From: Lasiosphaeris hirsuta
Lineage: Eukaryota > Ascomycota > Sordariomycetes > Sordariales > Lasiosphaeriaceae
NCBI GenBank assembly: GCA_030549175.1
Contig: JAUKUA010000001.1
Span: 4,774,001-4,838,000 of the forward strand
Length of the DNA: 64,000 bases
Reading direction: 5' to 3'
Under the pieces are notes generated by a model that was not told where the DNA came from, did no database searches, and worked only from the letters and a program-made list of their open reading frames with translations. Both the position numbers and the translations under genes were made by a program. Shown piece by piece: positions 21,369 to 32,662 of the stretch; within the stretch, counting starts at the first letter, position 1; every line of letters begins with the position of its first letter.

Positions 21369-23259
21369 GGTGATGCGCCAATAGTCTGGGGTAGCGGTCT
21401 CCTGGAGGCAAAAAAAATGCCCCTTTTTCTCGTTGCAAGATTATGAAAAGAGCCCAGGGTCGCCCCAGATTCCTTGCTCTTGTCCCAAGCGCGGTCTTGT
21501 ATTAGTTGAAGAAGCTGCAACCGCCGACCGCTCCGGCAAAGCTACCAATGCGGTGCCATCTCCGCCGTTTGTCGAATCTCATGGTCTCTGTAGGCACAGG
21601 CAAAGCCGGGAAGAGACAGCAAAGTCCGTCCGTAGGTACTCGGCCGCCTACAAACGGCCACTTTGCGAGGGGCTTCTGTTATGACGTGACACTTGCGGCA
21701 TGGTATATGCGGGGCTCGGTGATTGCCAAGTTGCAGCTCTTGATAGTTTAGTGTATGTGGTGTCTCGATCTCCAAATGCGCCCTGTACGTTGATCGGAAC
21801 CTGTCACAGCGGTGGGCTTTGGTAGGCGAGAAGATCCGCTATCGGCTTTCAGGGGCTTCCATTGTTGTCCAACAACCGCGGGCGTAGTAGTACTGGAGTA
21901 TCCGACAGCTTTGGGCGCCAGGATACTCCCAGTCTCTCAATCTTTGGGGGATTGCTTGTGCGTGCCCAAGGATGCCGAGTGGCCTTCCCCGCCCGTTTGT
22001 GCATCGGGTGTTGACCGCAATTCTAGCATTAACGGCTTGGGCTGCGAGCAGGGACAGGCTTGATGGCGGCGAGAAGGTCGCCGACTGGCTTTGGGTTTTC
22101 GTGTGATGGCTGCGGGCTCTTGCTTGAGCGCATGCTGTAGCTCGGGGGACGGGGCTTTCGGCGGGCTTCTCCGGGACGGGTGTCAATGCGGATGGTTTCA
22201 ATGCGCGTAGTGCTGCTGGCTGCGGTTATTTCTCTGTTAGCCAGAGTCCAAGTATTGCCCGGGAAGCAATCTGTAGCACTTCCACAAAGCGCTCCAGGGT
22301 GAGCTCTCGAGGCTAGAGGTCGAGATCCAACCCCCGGTCCCCAAACACACTGCATATGCCGGGTTTGGTTGGTCATGCAGCGGGCTACCTCGGTTGGGTC
22401 AAGCGTTGACATGTAGCTCCCGATGTCTCATTGTCCCCCACGGATGCCATCGGGTACCGGTATCGAGCTCGCCCAGTAGCAAGAGGGGTTCGGATACCGG
22501 CTGCCCCCCTTTTGCCCCCCTTATATTCCACTGGAGCGAATCGCGGATGGTGCCGCCGTGACGCTTCCCGCCCCGCAAACCAGGCCGGTCGGGACGCCAA
22601 GGAAAGCCGGGTAGCAAAACTCGATGTCCTCGTGATGGGTCCCGAATAGCGGAGTGCGCGCCATTGGCCGTGCATGGAAGAAGTCGGGGAATTGGAGGGC
22701 CATGTCGTAATCCGGCAGCAATAACTTCGGGCGCCGCTTCATGATCGCTACATTGCTACTCGGAAGCGGTAAAATGCCAGCTGCGAGCCAGGTTTCCTCG
22801 CTCCCCACTGGTAACTCCCCGGGACTCAATATCTGGGGCGGTAGTACGTGCTCGCGGATTCTTCAACGTCAGAGCGGAAATTTGGGGTTCGGACAGTGGA
22901 AGGGAGAAAGCCACAGCTGAAACCCCCTAGCACTAGTATCCAACGACTTGGTTCGTGGGTTCCTCTTGCCCTCCTATTGAAGGTCTGATGAGACACTGGC
23001 TTGGGCAACTGCAACCCAAACCCCAGGCGAGCACAGGTTCAGAGCATCTCACAATGCAACACTGAGAATAAGTCAAAGCGGTAGCATTTCCATCATGTCA
23101 CGTAATAATGATATAGTACATGCATCCATTCCAAAGCATTTGTGTTGATATCCTCGTGCGCCAGTCCTCCCATCCTCGACCCTTCATGGGTGGCAGCTGT
23201 CATCCTGAACACTATCGCTCGGCAGCCTTGCTGCCCATTGTCTCCCGTCCTATCCCTGC
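21369..23259. other. gene-free stretch upstream of the permease
   Basis: No supportable gene lies in this 1.9 kb. Some frames on the minus strand near 22.5-22.8 kb (for example KRRPKLLLPDYDMALQFPD) look protein-like but carry no recognised motif and are broken by frame changes. Confidence 0.45.
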
Positions 23260-23535
23260 TCATTTCGGGTTCGTCTTCCACTCGCCGGCGTCCTTGACGC
23301 CCTTGGCGACGGATGCAGCGCCGCCCTCGAGGCCGGTGCCGATGTTGGCCAAGCCGTCGCCCAGAGGCTTGCCAAATCCGCCGGTGGCGCCAGTGACAGT
23401 CTCGCCGATGCCGCGAGACGCGGCGCCAACGACGCCTCCAACCGTGTTGGTGAGCCCGCCGACCGTGTTCCCGAGGGTCGAGGTAACCGCCTTGCCGGCG
23501 CCTGTGACACCTGTGTTCTTATCCCTGCTGTTCAT
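23260..23535 (-). CDS. small Gly/Thr-rich conserved-type protein
   Basis: A single frame of 91 residues starts at the ATG at 23535. It is hydrophilic and repetitive: VTSTLGNTVGGLTNTVGG, VVGAASRGIGETVTGATGG, LGDGLANIGTGLEGG and SVAKGVKDAGEW. These form quasi-periodic ~11-residue amphipathic units like those in LEA/stress-type proteins and in small uncharacterised proteins of filamentous ascomycetes. There is no signal peptide, Cys or membrane segment. Strong GC3 use supports real coding. Its function is unknown; a role in stress or desiccation tolerance is only inference from the repeat style. Confidence 0.72.
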   Translation of the reverse strand: MNSRDKNTGVTGAGKAVTSTLGNTVGGLTNTVGGVVGAASRGIGETVTGATGGFGKPLGDGLANIGTGLEGGAASVAKGVKDAGEWKTNPK

Positions 23536-24004
23536 GGTGGTGGTGTGTGTTTGGGTGGAGCTTTTCGAGAACTTAGGGCCGCTTGCGCCTTGCTCGGTTC
23601 TGTTCCGTTTGATATTGATATTTGCGACTTTTGAAGAGATAGTCAGAGATGTGGGAGTCTAGCTTGATCCAGAATGCAACAGTGTCTTATAAGCCAGACG
23701 AAGTCCTCTGGTCCCGTCTTGTTGCCGTCAGAAATCTTGGTTTGGTGTGCCCCGCAATACGTCATGGGCGTTGGGTTGATGACCTATGCCCCTCAAAGAG
23801 TTCAGCCTGGGTCCTTGGGTCATTGCGCAGCGGACCTCTTAAATGGTCACACACACCTTTGACCACTAACATGTGTGAGACGGAACAATGACGTTTGTCA
23901 GTTTTGCAAGGCATAAGCGCTCTCTAGGGAAGACACTCGCGGGTGATCTTTGATTCGATGCCACTCTTAGGCCGATTTATCAGTTGTCCTTTCTGCAGAT
24001 CCGT

Positions 24005-24038
<34 letters not shown>

Positions 24039-24126
24039 CTCATCTGATCCGACCAAATCTACTTACCGCAATCGCAGTTGCACGCAAAACCATACACCTG
24101 GGAAGGCGAGATATTTCGGTCGCTGT
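23536..24126. other. intergenic with a (CA) tract
   Basis: Promoter side of the 91-residue gene; no coding signal. It contains a (CA) microsatellite of 29 bp at 24008-24036. Confidence 0.5.
24008..24036. repeat. (CA)14 microsatellite
   Basis: 29 bp of uninterrupted CA. Confidence 0.95.
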
Positions 24127-24612
24127 CTAATTCGCTTTGGGGTTAGGAAAAGGATTGCCGTAATTGGTAACTGGCCTGAGCTCCGAGTTCGGGTGGTTGC
24201 GACCGGCAGGTCGAAAGCCGGGATATAGGGGGTAGATGCGAGCGGCGGCAGGAACGGTTGCGGGAACGGCGGGAGTGGAGGGAGGGTGAGCGATGAGAGG
24301 CCGTGCAGCAGGGGGAGGGTGGGCAGCCGGGCTGTTTTCCTCTTCGTCGTCCGAGCCTGATTCGTCCGAGGGCGAGTAGTCTTCATCCCTCGGGTCGTCA
24401 TCGTGTCCGCCCTCATTCATCGTCTCATCGTCCTCGTCCAAACTCTGGTCTGGGCCGTCCTCCTCCATGGCATCGCCACTTTCGATGACGCCATCCTCGA
24501 TGACATCCTCGTCCAAGGGCTCGACGGGGGCAGTAGTGACGAAAGGACCAGCAACGGCAGGACCAGAAACAGCACCACCATGGGCAGTCTCCTCGTTGGG
24601 GACGTCAGACAT
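24127..24612 (-). CDS. acidic low-complexity hypothetical protein
   Basis: One open frame of 161 residues starts at the ATG at 24612 (MSDVPNEETAHGG). The frame is open further upstream, but this ATG begins the region with coding-like codon use. The middle is strongly acidic (LDEDDETMNEGG, DEDYSPSDESGSDDEEE), followed by a Pro/Ala-rich part (AAHPPPAARPLIAHPP) and a tail ending NPFPNPKAN. I recognise no domain; it is probably disordered and may be nuclear. It could also be one exon of a larger gene. Confidence 0.5.
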   Translation of the reverse strand: MSDVPNEETAHGGAVSGPAVAGPFVTTAPVEPLDEDVIEDGVIESGDAMEEDGPDQSLDEDDETMNEGGHDDDPRDEDYSPSDESGSDDEEENSPAAHPPPAARPLIAHPPSTPAVPATVPAAARIYPLYPGFRPAGRNHPNSELRPVTNYGNPFPNPKAN

Positions 24613-25845
24613 CTTGCTGCTGCTCGCTTCTTTTAGCACCGCTCGGAGGAAAGAGAAAGAGAGGCCAACGGGTCCTTGAAGACAACAACTCGCAGTGTGA
24701 TAAAAGACTGACCCACGATAAAAGAAGGGGTCGGGGGTGATAGGGTTAGGGCTTTCAGATACATCCATAGGCCGTCTAGAAATAGCCAGCAGGCCTCCGA
24801 CACTGGGGTGAAAGGACATGAATGTGCATCAAAGGGTCTTTTGAGACTGATGGTGTGTTGTTTTGGTAATAGCAAAGGGCGACAGGGACCGGGTGAGAGG
24901 GCATTTTGGAGTAGAACTTGCCTAAGCACGGAGGCGTGCTGTAGGCGTGTTTGGCTGTGACTGCCCAAAGAGCCTTGAGGAAGCGGTCGTGTTCCTCTCG
25001 CTCAACTGCGAGCAGAGATGAGAGAGATCCTGGTGATCTCGGGCAGGACCAGGCAGGGGAGCGAGCAGAGCTGTGAAGATTTCTCAAGGTTTGCGTGTTG
25101 AGGGAGGAAGGAATCTGGCGGTGGGATTTGCTGGTTTCAATATTTTTGAAGTTCGAACCATGAAGCGGGTGGTCTGCATTGCAAAGCCGCGTGTGATGGT
25201 GCGGCTGTAACTCTGATAGCTGCGGATACCATCATTGCCGCGAACGACTTAGTCGGCGCATACGGCTTTAATAGTCGCACATCACTTGTTTACACAAGTA
25301 AGTCACACAGTCCCACCACCACACCACCACATGTTTCACGGTCAAAGCGACGCAAGGAAGTTGGCAGTTTGAAGGCGTGTGAGCTCCGAGTCCCTCCCGT
25401 ATATAGGTCATATTGTTCAATCTACGACCTGTTTACTAACCCAAGGCCTAGCACTCCAAGCAGAGAAATCCCTCTCCGCACTGACGTACTATCTGGCGAT
25501 AGATATGTCTCAATGTGCAGCCAACAATGTGCAGTCAACTTGAGCCGGATAAAGATGAGAACTGCGAGCATCAATGCAGAAGGACTATCTTATGCGAGAC
25601 AGCCAGCAAGTATGACTACCAACTCATAGCACTTCGCTACCACCTATATGAAAATGCTTAATTTGGTGGGCTCGTTTGCACATCTGCCCCTTGAGGCGCA
25701 TGCTTGGCCCTCCTGGGGCACATCTACAAGCTAAGCATCATCAATGGATGATACTTTGGTAGTGGCACGACGCGGCAATATACTGCGCCCTGACAGCTAA
25801 CTGACGTATCTACAGTAGACGATCTCCCCTCAGTCTCTTCCAATG
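24613..25845. other. gene-free stretch
   Basis: Upstream of the acidic ORF and downstream of the four-TM gene. No coding signal is visible; the right part is AT-rich. Confidence 0.45.
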
Positions 25846-26631
25846 TCACACCTCTTGATGTGGTGGTCCGTGTGCTGTCTTCGTAGGTCCTGGTAATGAA
25901 GGCACCGTTCTTGAAGGCTGCACCGGGGCGGATGGTGTTGATGCAGTTGGCTGGATGGCGGACACTTTGGCCTGAGCCCTCCTCTTTTGCCTCTCGGTAA
26001 ACTCGACCATCTCAGCCTGGTTGGCAGCAACCAGCTCATCCCTCTGGACTTTCCTGCGGTGGATTGCGATGTAGACCACGGCAACGGCGGCCATGATGAT
26101 GAAGCAGGCGTGAAGGAGACTGAATGTCATCATGAAGATCATGGTCAGATTGACATTGTAGACCCAGGAGTCTCTTGCAGGGTCGGGACCGGTTTTTCGG
26201 TCTTGATCATAACCACTCATGCTGATGGCCAGGAAACAAAAGACGCCAACGGCGGCGACTGCGATGTCAAAGCAGATGGCGACAGGGTTTATGGGGCGCC
26301 TGCGCTTCAGGGCGAGCAGTGATATAGTTTCATAGGTGCTCATGATAATGCCGACAGCGACCTAGGGAGACATCAGTACGTGAGCAACGGGGTCACCAGT
26401 GACCACTAGTCACTACTGCTGGTAGTAGCAAGAACCTACTGGGAAGAAGCACGGGAAGAGGATGTCGACTCGCACGGTCGGTTCTGTCCTCCAGGTGGCG
26501 TACAGCCATGACACCAAGGTGAGGATGCCAATCTCAAAGAGGGCGGTGAGGAAGCGGGCGGTTACGTGGGAGAACTTGAAGATGACGCCCAGCTCCCTCT
26601 CGCCATTGTCTGGATCCAGGCTCGCTGCCAT
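25846..26631 (-). CDS. four-TM membrane protein (MARVEL-like topology)
   Basis: Exons 26631-26440 and 26361-25846, joined in phase 0 across a 78-nt intron (GTAGGT donor, CCTAG acceptor), give 235 residues. Four hydrophobic segments are clear: FLTALFEIGILTLVSWLYA, ILFPCFFPVAVGIIMSTYE, AICFDIAVAAVGVFCFLAIS and LTMIFMMTFSLLHACFIIMA. The spacing, with a small loop between segments 1 and 2 and a larger one (GYDQDRKTGPDPARDS) between 3 and 4, resembles fungal MARVEL-like proteins. A charged cytoplasmic tail (EFTERQKRRAQAK) and Pro/Ser-rich end follow. Function unknown. No signal peptide is seen. Confidence 0.8.
26362..26439 (-). other. intron of the four-TM gene
   Basis: 78 nt on the minus strand; splicing gives PCFFP-VAVGIIMSTYE, keeping one hydrophobic segment continuous. 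Confidence 0.82.
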
Positions 26632-28169
26632 TTTGGCGTCACGGTGCCCTCTCGGCGATGCGGCGATGATGACGGGTTCGCGGGCCGGGGGCTGATGCTA
26701 TTGAGAAAAAGACATTTTTTTTTTTTTTTTTTGCGACGACGAGGACAACAGATCCGAAGTCGTGACGGTCGCGGGGTTGGGGCCAAATATCTGATGCACC
26801 AGGCACGGCATGTGGCGCAGTGACGGCCAACCGTAGCCCGATCGTGACTAGGATCATGCGGCGTTGGTGGGATTGAAGGAGCCAAGACAGCCAAGGGCTA
26901 ATCAAGACCCCCCTACCCGCGAGCAAGATTCGAGCGCCGACGGCCCCCGTATCCGTGAATGGCACCAGCGGGAGCCCGCTGACGCGCTGCACCTGTCGCT
27001 ATTGGGCGAAAAGGTCTACTCGACCTGCCAAGACCGCAATGCCATTCCAGGCACCAGTCCTTTCGGGAACAGGAATCCATGCTGTGAAGAGAATTTGGAC
27101 ATCTCAGGGGTAGCCATGATGGCCATTTTGTCTCGTTGGTCCTATTGATTTACCAAAACGGCAGCGGCAAAAGTTCTGTGCAGAAACATTGATCCTCAAA
27201 GTCCACGGTGCTGCAAATGAACCATCTTGAACCCTGGGGTCCCTGGGTTCCCTGAATTCGCCTTCCTTCAAAGTTGCCCCCTTTCGGTCCCTGAGGCTCG
27301 TTGCCGGACTGCCGGCCCGCGCTAATAAACTCGAGGTTGCCAGGACACCAGAATGCACTGGGAAAGCGCAAATACTGATGGGTGCCACAATGTGCAATGC
27401 TAGACGTCGAGAGTCGTAGGAGTGCGCATCGCTGCCAAACTGCATCTTGACTTTCGCAGTTTTTGTCGCTCCGTGCCCTAGTCGTTGCTGTCTTGTTCGA
27501 TGCGCGGCCGCAATCGCTCTCTATATGGATGTGCTGAATTGGTAGGCCGTGTCGGGGTGTCAAAAAGGGGGGATAAAAACACCAAAAGATGCTGCAGATT
27601 TCCATCGTGGGATTGTCGCCAAGGCGGCGCTCAAAGAGGCGGACCGGTGGGTGGTGCTGCTGTTGTCCAGACCAAGTTATATATCGAAACGCTAAAAGGC
27701 ACACGTGTCAGTTGGGCATTTGGCCTGAAAAGAGATAGAGCCTCTGGAACCTTGATCTCCCCCTGTGTTATCACGTTCTGGTCGGAAATTACGTTCTGGT
27801 CGGAAACTGATTGAAACTGTAATTTCGGAATAAAAAAGCTAGAAATTCGATAGACGGGGCGAGAAGGAGGAATATGTCGATATCCCTCAGTCAAAAGCGG
27901 GGGGTTTTTTGGCTTGCGTTGGAAAACCTTATCCAGCATTCCCTAGTGATCTTTTGGTGAACAAAGAGGAATGAGGGTAAAAAACTTAAATATAGGTTAG
28001 AATCAGATAGTCGAAACGTCTAAACGAGACTCCGAGTTGGCTTTTCACAAAGGGATCCCTTCATTAAAAAGAAAGAAGGGAAGAGAAGAGGGGGGAGGTA
28101 GGGAAAGAGAGGGAGGGAAAGAGAGGGAGGGAAAGGGAGGGTATAGAAGGGGGAAGGGGATGTTTAGTG
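26632..28169. other. gene-free stretch with T-tract and short duplication
   Basis: No convincing gene. It holds a T17-like tract at about 26716-26732, an 18-bp tandem duplication (27773-27806) and a purine-rich GGGA/GAGA tract at about 28076-28145. The DNA from 27.75 to 28.07 kb is AT-rich. Confidence 0.45.
27773..27806. repeat. 18-bp tandem duplication
   Basis: ACGTTCTGGTCGGAAA occurs at 27773-27788 and again at 27791-27806, two bases apart. Confidence 0.9.
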
Positions 28170-28177
28170 CTCACCCT

Positions 28178-28440
28178 GAGTGGCCGGCCTCCCGGGCCAT
28201 CTGTGGGACGATGAGTTGGTCCTTTTCCGCCTACAGCTTGTCTCGATCTGACGAGATGCCTGCAATCGCCTCCTCTGCCCGCTGGCGTGTTTCCTACTCT
28301 CGATCATGAGCTGCTTTCCTAGCCTCAAAAGCTGCATCTTTCTCCAGGATAGCCCGGCGCGGCCCGTCCCGGGCTATGTCCCGCTCCGCTTCGCGAGCAG
28401 CAGCAACACCCACCGCAGCGCCACCGTAGATGCCGAAGGT
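28178..28440 (-). pseudogene. coiled-coil gene fragment with two TAG stops
   Basis: On the minus strand one frame reads a hydrophobic stretch (LELIFIFTFGIYGG), then AREAERDIARDGPRRAILEK and AAFEARKAAHDRE. A TAG follows (28294-28296), then ETRQRAEEAIAGISSDRDKL, a second TAG (28231-28233), and AEKDQLIVPQMAREAGHSG. Sense continues in the same frame across both stops with charged, heptad-like coiled-coil composition. Both TAGs would be CAG (Gln) with one C-to-T change in a CpA context, the typical RIP product. I do not recognise the parent family. Confidence 0.55.
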
Positions 28441-28973
28441 GAAGATGAAGATCAACTCCAAAGAAAAGAAAAAGAAAAAAATAGAATTAGAAAGCCTAGG
28501 AATTAAAGATAGGAAAATTTGATAGAGGGCTGGAGGGAATAAAAGATCTCGCGATCCAACAGGTTTTGGTGGCGAGAAATAGAAGGTGGGCAACCTCATT
28601 TCCTTAGTGGTCTGGCCAAGGTCCGCATGGTCTTGAACATGGCGGGGTCTTGCTGGCGTCGGCGATGCGGCTGCTCTGGGGCGTCTTGCGGCTGCTCCGC
28701 GCGGCTTCTTCAGCAAGAAATTTTGTGAAAAGAGGTGATTGATTTTTTATTGGCGTCGATACTTCCAATTCACTGTGCTGCCATTGAGCGCATCGCACAT
28801 GCTGCTGCTGAAGTTCAAGTTGTGTCTGGCGATGTCAAGTCATGGATACCGCCGCACAGAACAACGCTCTTGGACGGCAGCGTGAATCGGCGAAGAAAAA
28901 CAAAGGCAAGTTGAAGATCCAAATATAAGAGTCCTGCCGTGCCAATCACTTGGCTCACCCAAGACCACACATC

Positions 28974-29174
28974 ATGCCGTACCCACGGTTGAGGTTATAC
29001 CCACGACGGACAACATCGCCGGGGAGCCGGCTCGGGAGTAGGACTGCTAGTATTGAGCCAGATTTGGATTCCCTGATGGTGGCGTGCGTCCATCACAACA
29101 TGGCACGCGGCCCAACAGGCAGACTCCCCGACGAGGTTCTCCTCCGCGCCATGGAGATAAAAGACGACATGTAG
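28974..29174 (+). pseudogene. possible F-box gene fragment
   Basis: A 66-residue frame from the ATG at 28974 ends with GRLPDEVLLRAMEIKDDM. The LPDEVLL part is like the start of an F-box. It stops just where the F-box helix should continue. About 0.5 kb on, a frame with VWFFDGEGELARRASTVRYF occurs on the same strand, possibly of the same relic. The match is short, so this is weak. Confidence 0.28.
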
Positions 29175-30370
29175 GCAAGCTGAAATCAAACCACAAACTT
29201 TGAGTTCTCACTGAGCTGCTCTTTGCACTGGCTGCGCGATTGAGCACCTGGCAGGTTTTATTTCCTGCTCGGGCAATGGCGGCTGCTCGCATCCTCACTT
29301 GGAGGCTGGGTGGACGCTGAGAGCTGGCGGTGGTACATACATGTGGATGGAGTGGCCAAGATCAGTCATCCCTCCATGAGTGGTGCGGGCGTGGTGGGCA
29401 GACCAGAGCCAACGCTCGCCCGGGTGGTGTAGGTGTCTCGACGTCCTCGAATGCAAGACCCCGTCTGCGATGGCAGCCTTGACTGTGAACAATATTTACT
29501 CCACATCTTGAGTGCCGAGCGTTGGCTTGGAGTTCTGGCATTTCTTTTGGGAATGGCGTAGTTGTGCGTGTTGGTGCTCCTTCGTCACACCGTCCAGGGG
29601 TTGCCGACTCAGGACTCTCTATATGCGCAAAATCAGAGACACGAGAGACTCACCATGCCAAGGGGAGGATATGGGGCGCCGTTTGGTTCTTCGACGGCGA
29701 GGGCGAGCTGGCACGCCGCGCCTCCACCGTCCGCTACTTCCGGCGTGTCTTCAAATCCGCAGCCCGGGGCCGGGTCGACTGAACGGCTCGACAAATAAAG
29801 GAACAGCCAACGCCAAGAGGGCATGACCTCGGACAGTTAAGAAATTATTATAGCTCGCTGTGCTTTGAGGTCTTGCCATGCTGCAATCAGCTCAGTTAGC
29901 TCCCAATTCTTCTGCCAAACTGTGCCTCGGGTTACTAACTACATAGGAATCGATGGATTACTACCTGCTGTTTGCCTCCACGCTTTGAACCATGGGGGCT
30001 TGAACCCTGGGGCCACTGGCCTTTATCATGATGGTTGAGGATTGCCGGAATGAGGAAATTGTCCGGCGGTCATTGAATAACTTGAAGTCGAGGGGAAGTG
30101 GAAGAATGCTGCGGCAAATCCAGCTCGCAGGGGGCTCTGCGAGGGGCTCGGCGTTAGTTCATGTGCTTCACGAACAATCAAAGGTCGTGCTTCAAGCTCG
30201 GAGATATGCAATCCATGAATTTCCTTTCTTTCTCTCCGTATCGTCGATTCTGGTGCTGAAAATGGTGGAAGCAATGTCGTGACCGGATGGATGTCTTGGT
30301 TTGATTCTGGCATTGTTTCTGAGCCTTGAGCACTGCCAACCCACAATTCATGTGACCGAATTCAAAACCT

Positions 30371-30505
30371 GCTTAGTCGGCGGGTTGCTTAGTCGGCGTA
30401 CTGCTTAGTCGCCGCCTGCTTAGTCGCTACCTACTTAGTCGCCGGCCTGAGTCCTGCTTAGTCGTCAGCCTGGGTCCTGCTTAGTCGGCCGATAGCTTAG
30501 TTGGC
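30371..30505. repeat. minisatellite of GCTTAGTCG units
   Basis: Eight units built on (G/A)CTTAGT(C/T)G start at about 30371, 30387, 30403, 30418, 30434, 30455, 30479 and 30494. Five of the seven steps are 15-16 bp; two are 21 and 24 bp. The core TTAGTCG is nearly invariant while the linker (for example GCGGGTT, CCGCCT) varies. Confidence 0.88.
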
Positions 30506-31494
30506 GAGCCCGTTTAAAGACCATGATATCGTGCCAGTGATCAACGAGCTGCAAGTCACAAAGCCGCAACGTGCTCGATCTGCTCAGCAATGGGCACAGT
30601 CTTGAGGGGGAAGGCACATTCCCCTCGTCTTTCAACACATGACGCTCTGGTTCGCAGCAGAATCGGGGCATCTTAATCCTGAGAGCAAGCACATTGAAGC
30701 ACGACTTTCCATAGCCTGCCCCATGAAACAGCCGCAGCTTTGAGAAACACAGTTAAAAAGGGCAACAGGCACAGCTGCGAGAAGCATAGTTTCAAGAGTT
30801 TGCTATGAGATAGAACAATTTCCTTCAAAGCATCATAAAACTTTCTTGCCTCGAAAGTATCTGCCCTCGCCGCCTTGTCGTCCTCGACATTCCTAGCCTG
30901 AGTCTCTTTTCTAATGCCACCTCCCTTCAACCCTGGCATTTATTCAAGTCGACGTTAACAATGATGTTGTGCAGACATACAAGCGGTTCCATGGCCGCCC
31001 AGGCTCCTTCTCTTCCCAGCCCAAGTCTCGCCGTCGAGCACCCGACCGAAGCCCTCTCCGCCACCTAACCATGCGAGCCCGAAACCCACCACATCCTCCG
31101 ACGCGCTACTAACACCGAGCATGGAGTGAGCCAAAGCTCACAAACACATGCACATCAGTTGTGCCATTGCGACGCTGCTGTCGTGCCATCGCGGTACACC
31201 GAGTCCCTTGTCGAGAGATTCCTTGCCTCCCACGGCCCGACACCAACCCCCCAGCGGCCGCTACCCCCGGACCCTCTCGATCGCCCCAACATGACTCCCA
31301 ACCCTCCAAGCCATTTGCAATACAACTCGCAGCCCAGCTCGCCCATCCCACGCCTGGTGGCATAGCACATCGTCCCGCTCGTCGCCCCCACACACAGCAA
31401 GCCAACGCGCCATAGCCCCCGCGACGCAGCCCATAGTTCTAGAGACCAGAACCCCCCAAGTCATACTGACGCGCCTTGGCCCGGCCGGGTCCCG

Positions 31495-32060
31495 GCCAGA
31501 GGGTACTTTGGCGGTCCCTCGCGGGCGTAACGTAAGGTCTCTCGTGGTGGCGCGTGGCGTTTAACGAGAACGGTAGCTGGTCGCCGACGGTCCCACTGTC
31601 ACTTTGTGTTACGCCCCGCTGAGAGTACCGGCTAGGGCTCCTCTAGATTATTGCTAGCCCCTTTCGTAAATCCCTACGGCGTCTTGAAGGTATATTTTAC
31701 GCCTCTCTATATCTGACTCTTAATATATCACGCTCTATCCGTAGGATTTTGATGATCGCCTCTTAATACCTTGGATAGGTCGTAGGAGCGTAGAGGACGT
31801 TTCTTGAGCGTGATACTTGGTAGGTTATACTTATGGGGAAATTCAGAGGTACTAATAGCCAGTCTCCAAGAGACCCAGGGGAGATGATTTAAGCGCACCG
31901 TCTCCAGTCCGTCCGCCCGCCACCCAGAGCTTCCCAGGGCGTGGTATTGAGCCCGTTGGCGCCCCGCCTACTATTAATCTAAGCATAAAATGACGACCTG
32001 GCGCCCGTTGCGGAGGAATACACCAGGTATCCCCTAGACTCAAGACGCATTAAAACTCCA
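31495..32060. other. unexplained block, possible LTR/retroelement debris
   Basis: GGGCGTAACG near 31525 and GTTACGCCCCGC near 31606 form an imperfect inverted pair, with short-range composition change from GC-rich to AT-rich. TGTTACGCCCC-type ends are common on fungal LTRs, but no paired LTR or pol frame is visible. Confidence 0.25.
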
Positions 32061-32662
32061 CCAAAAGAGCTCTCATGAGCCACGAGGCAGTATATATTCA
32101 AGCACATCACACAGCACATAATGCCTTACTTGGGCATGCTGCTCATATAGAAAGTCAGAGTAACGTTTTGTCAAATAATTGCCCATTCATAGCCATGCGC
32201 TCATCCGTCGAGATGGTTGCGGATTATCTCGAAAGATTTTCCCTCCCCTCAGCGCTGGATGATCGCGAAAGCGACAAACTGGCAAGCCGGTAGAATAGAA
32301 CGCACTAAACTCAAAGTACCAAAGGAAATATCGCAGACTCTTGATCCATCCCATCATGTCGTTCTGGTCGTCCATACTCGCCCCGATGTTCATGAGTACG
32401 TTCCGCAAAGCCAACGAAAGACGAATACCATCCACCACGACGCCGAGCAATGCCGAAAAGACAAGGCCAGTTGCGATCCTAGAGTGAAACCAAACGAGGC
32501 AGCGCAATGGGAAAACGCCAAGAAGGCTCCATGAGAGTCATGAGAGATTTGTGCCAGCGACTAGAGAACCGAAAATCGCGAGACCTTCCTGCTTTTCAAA
32601 GCCGGGACACCCCCCCACACCAAACGCCGTGCGATGAAGGAACGATCAAATGCAGAGCGTCA

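Larger units (their letters stand above)
29175..32662. other. gene-poor stretch with minisatellite and AT-rich block
   Basis: No supportable gene. It contains the TTAGTCG minisatellite (30371-30505), a GC-rich part near 31.0-31.5 kb and an unexplained block at 31.5-32.05 kb. A 106-residue minus frame (32187-32507, with FSALLGVVVDGIRLSLALRN) looks membrane-like but has no recognisable family. Confidence 0.45.

Noticed and set aside
24740..24752. TTAGGG as telomeric sequence
   Set aside because: A single short match, not an array.
32187..32507. 106-codon minus frame with membrane-like stretch
   Set aside because: No recognisable family, no good start, and no supporting neighbours or splice partners.
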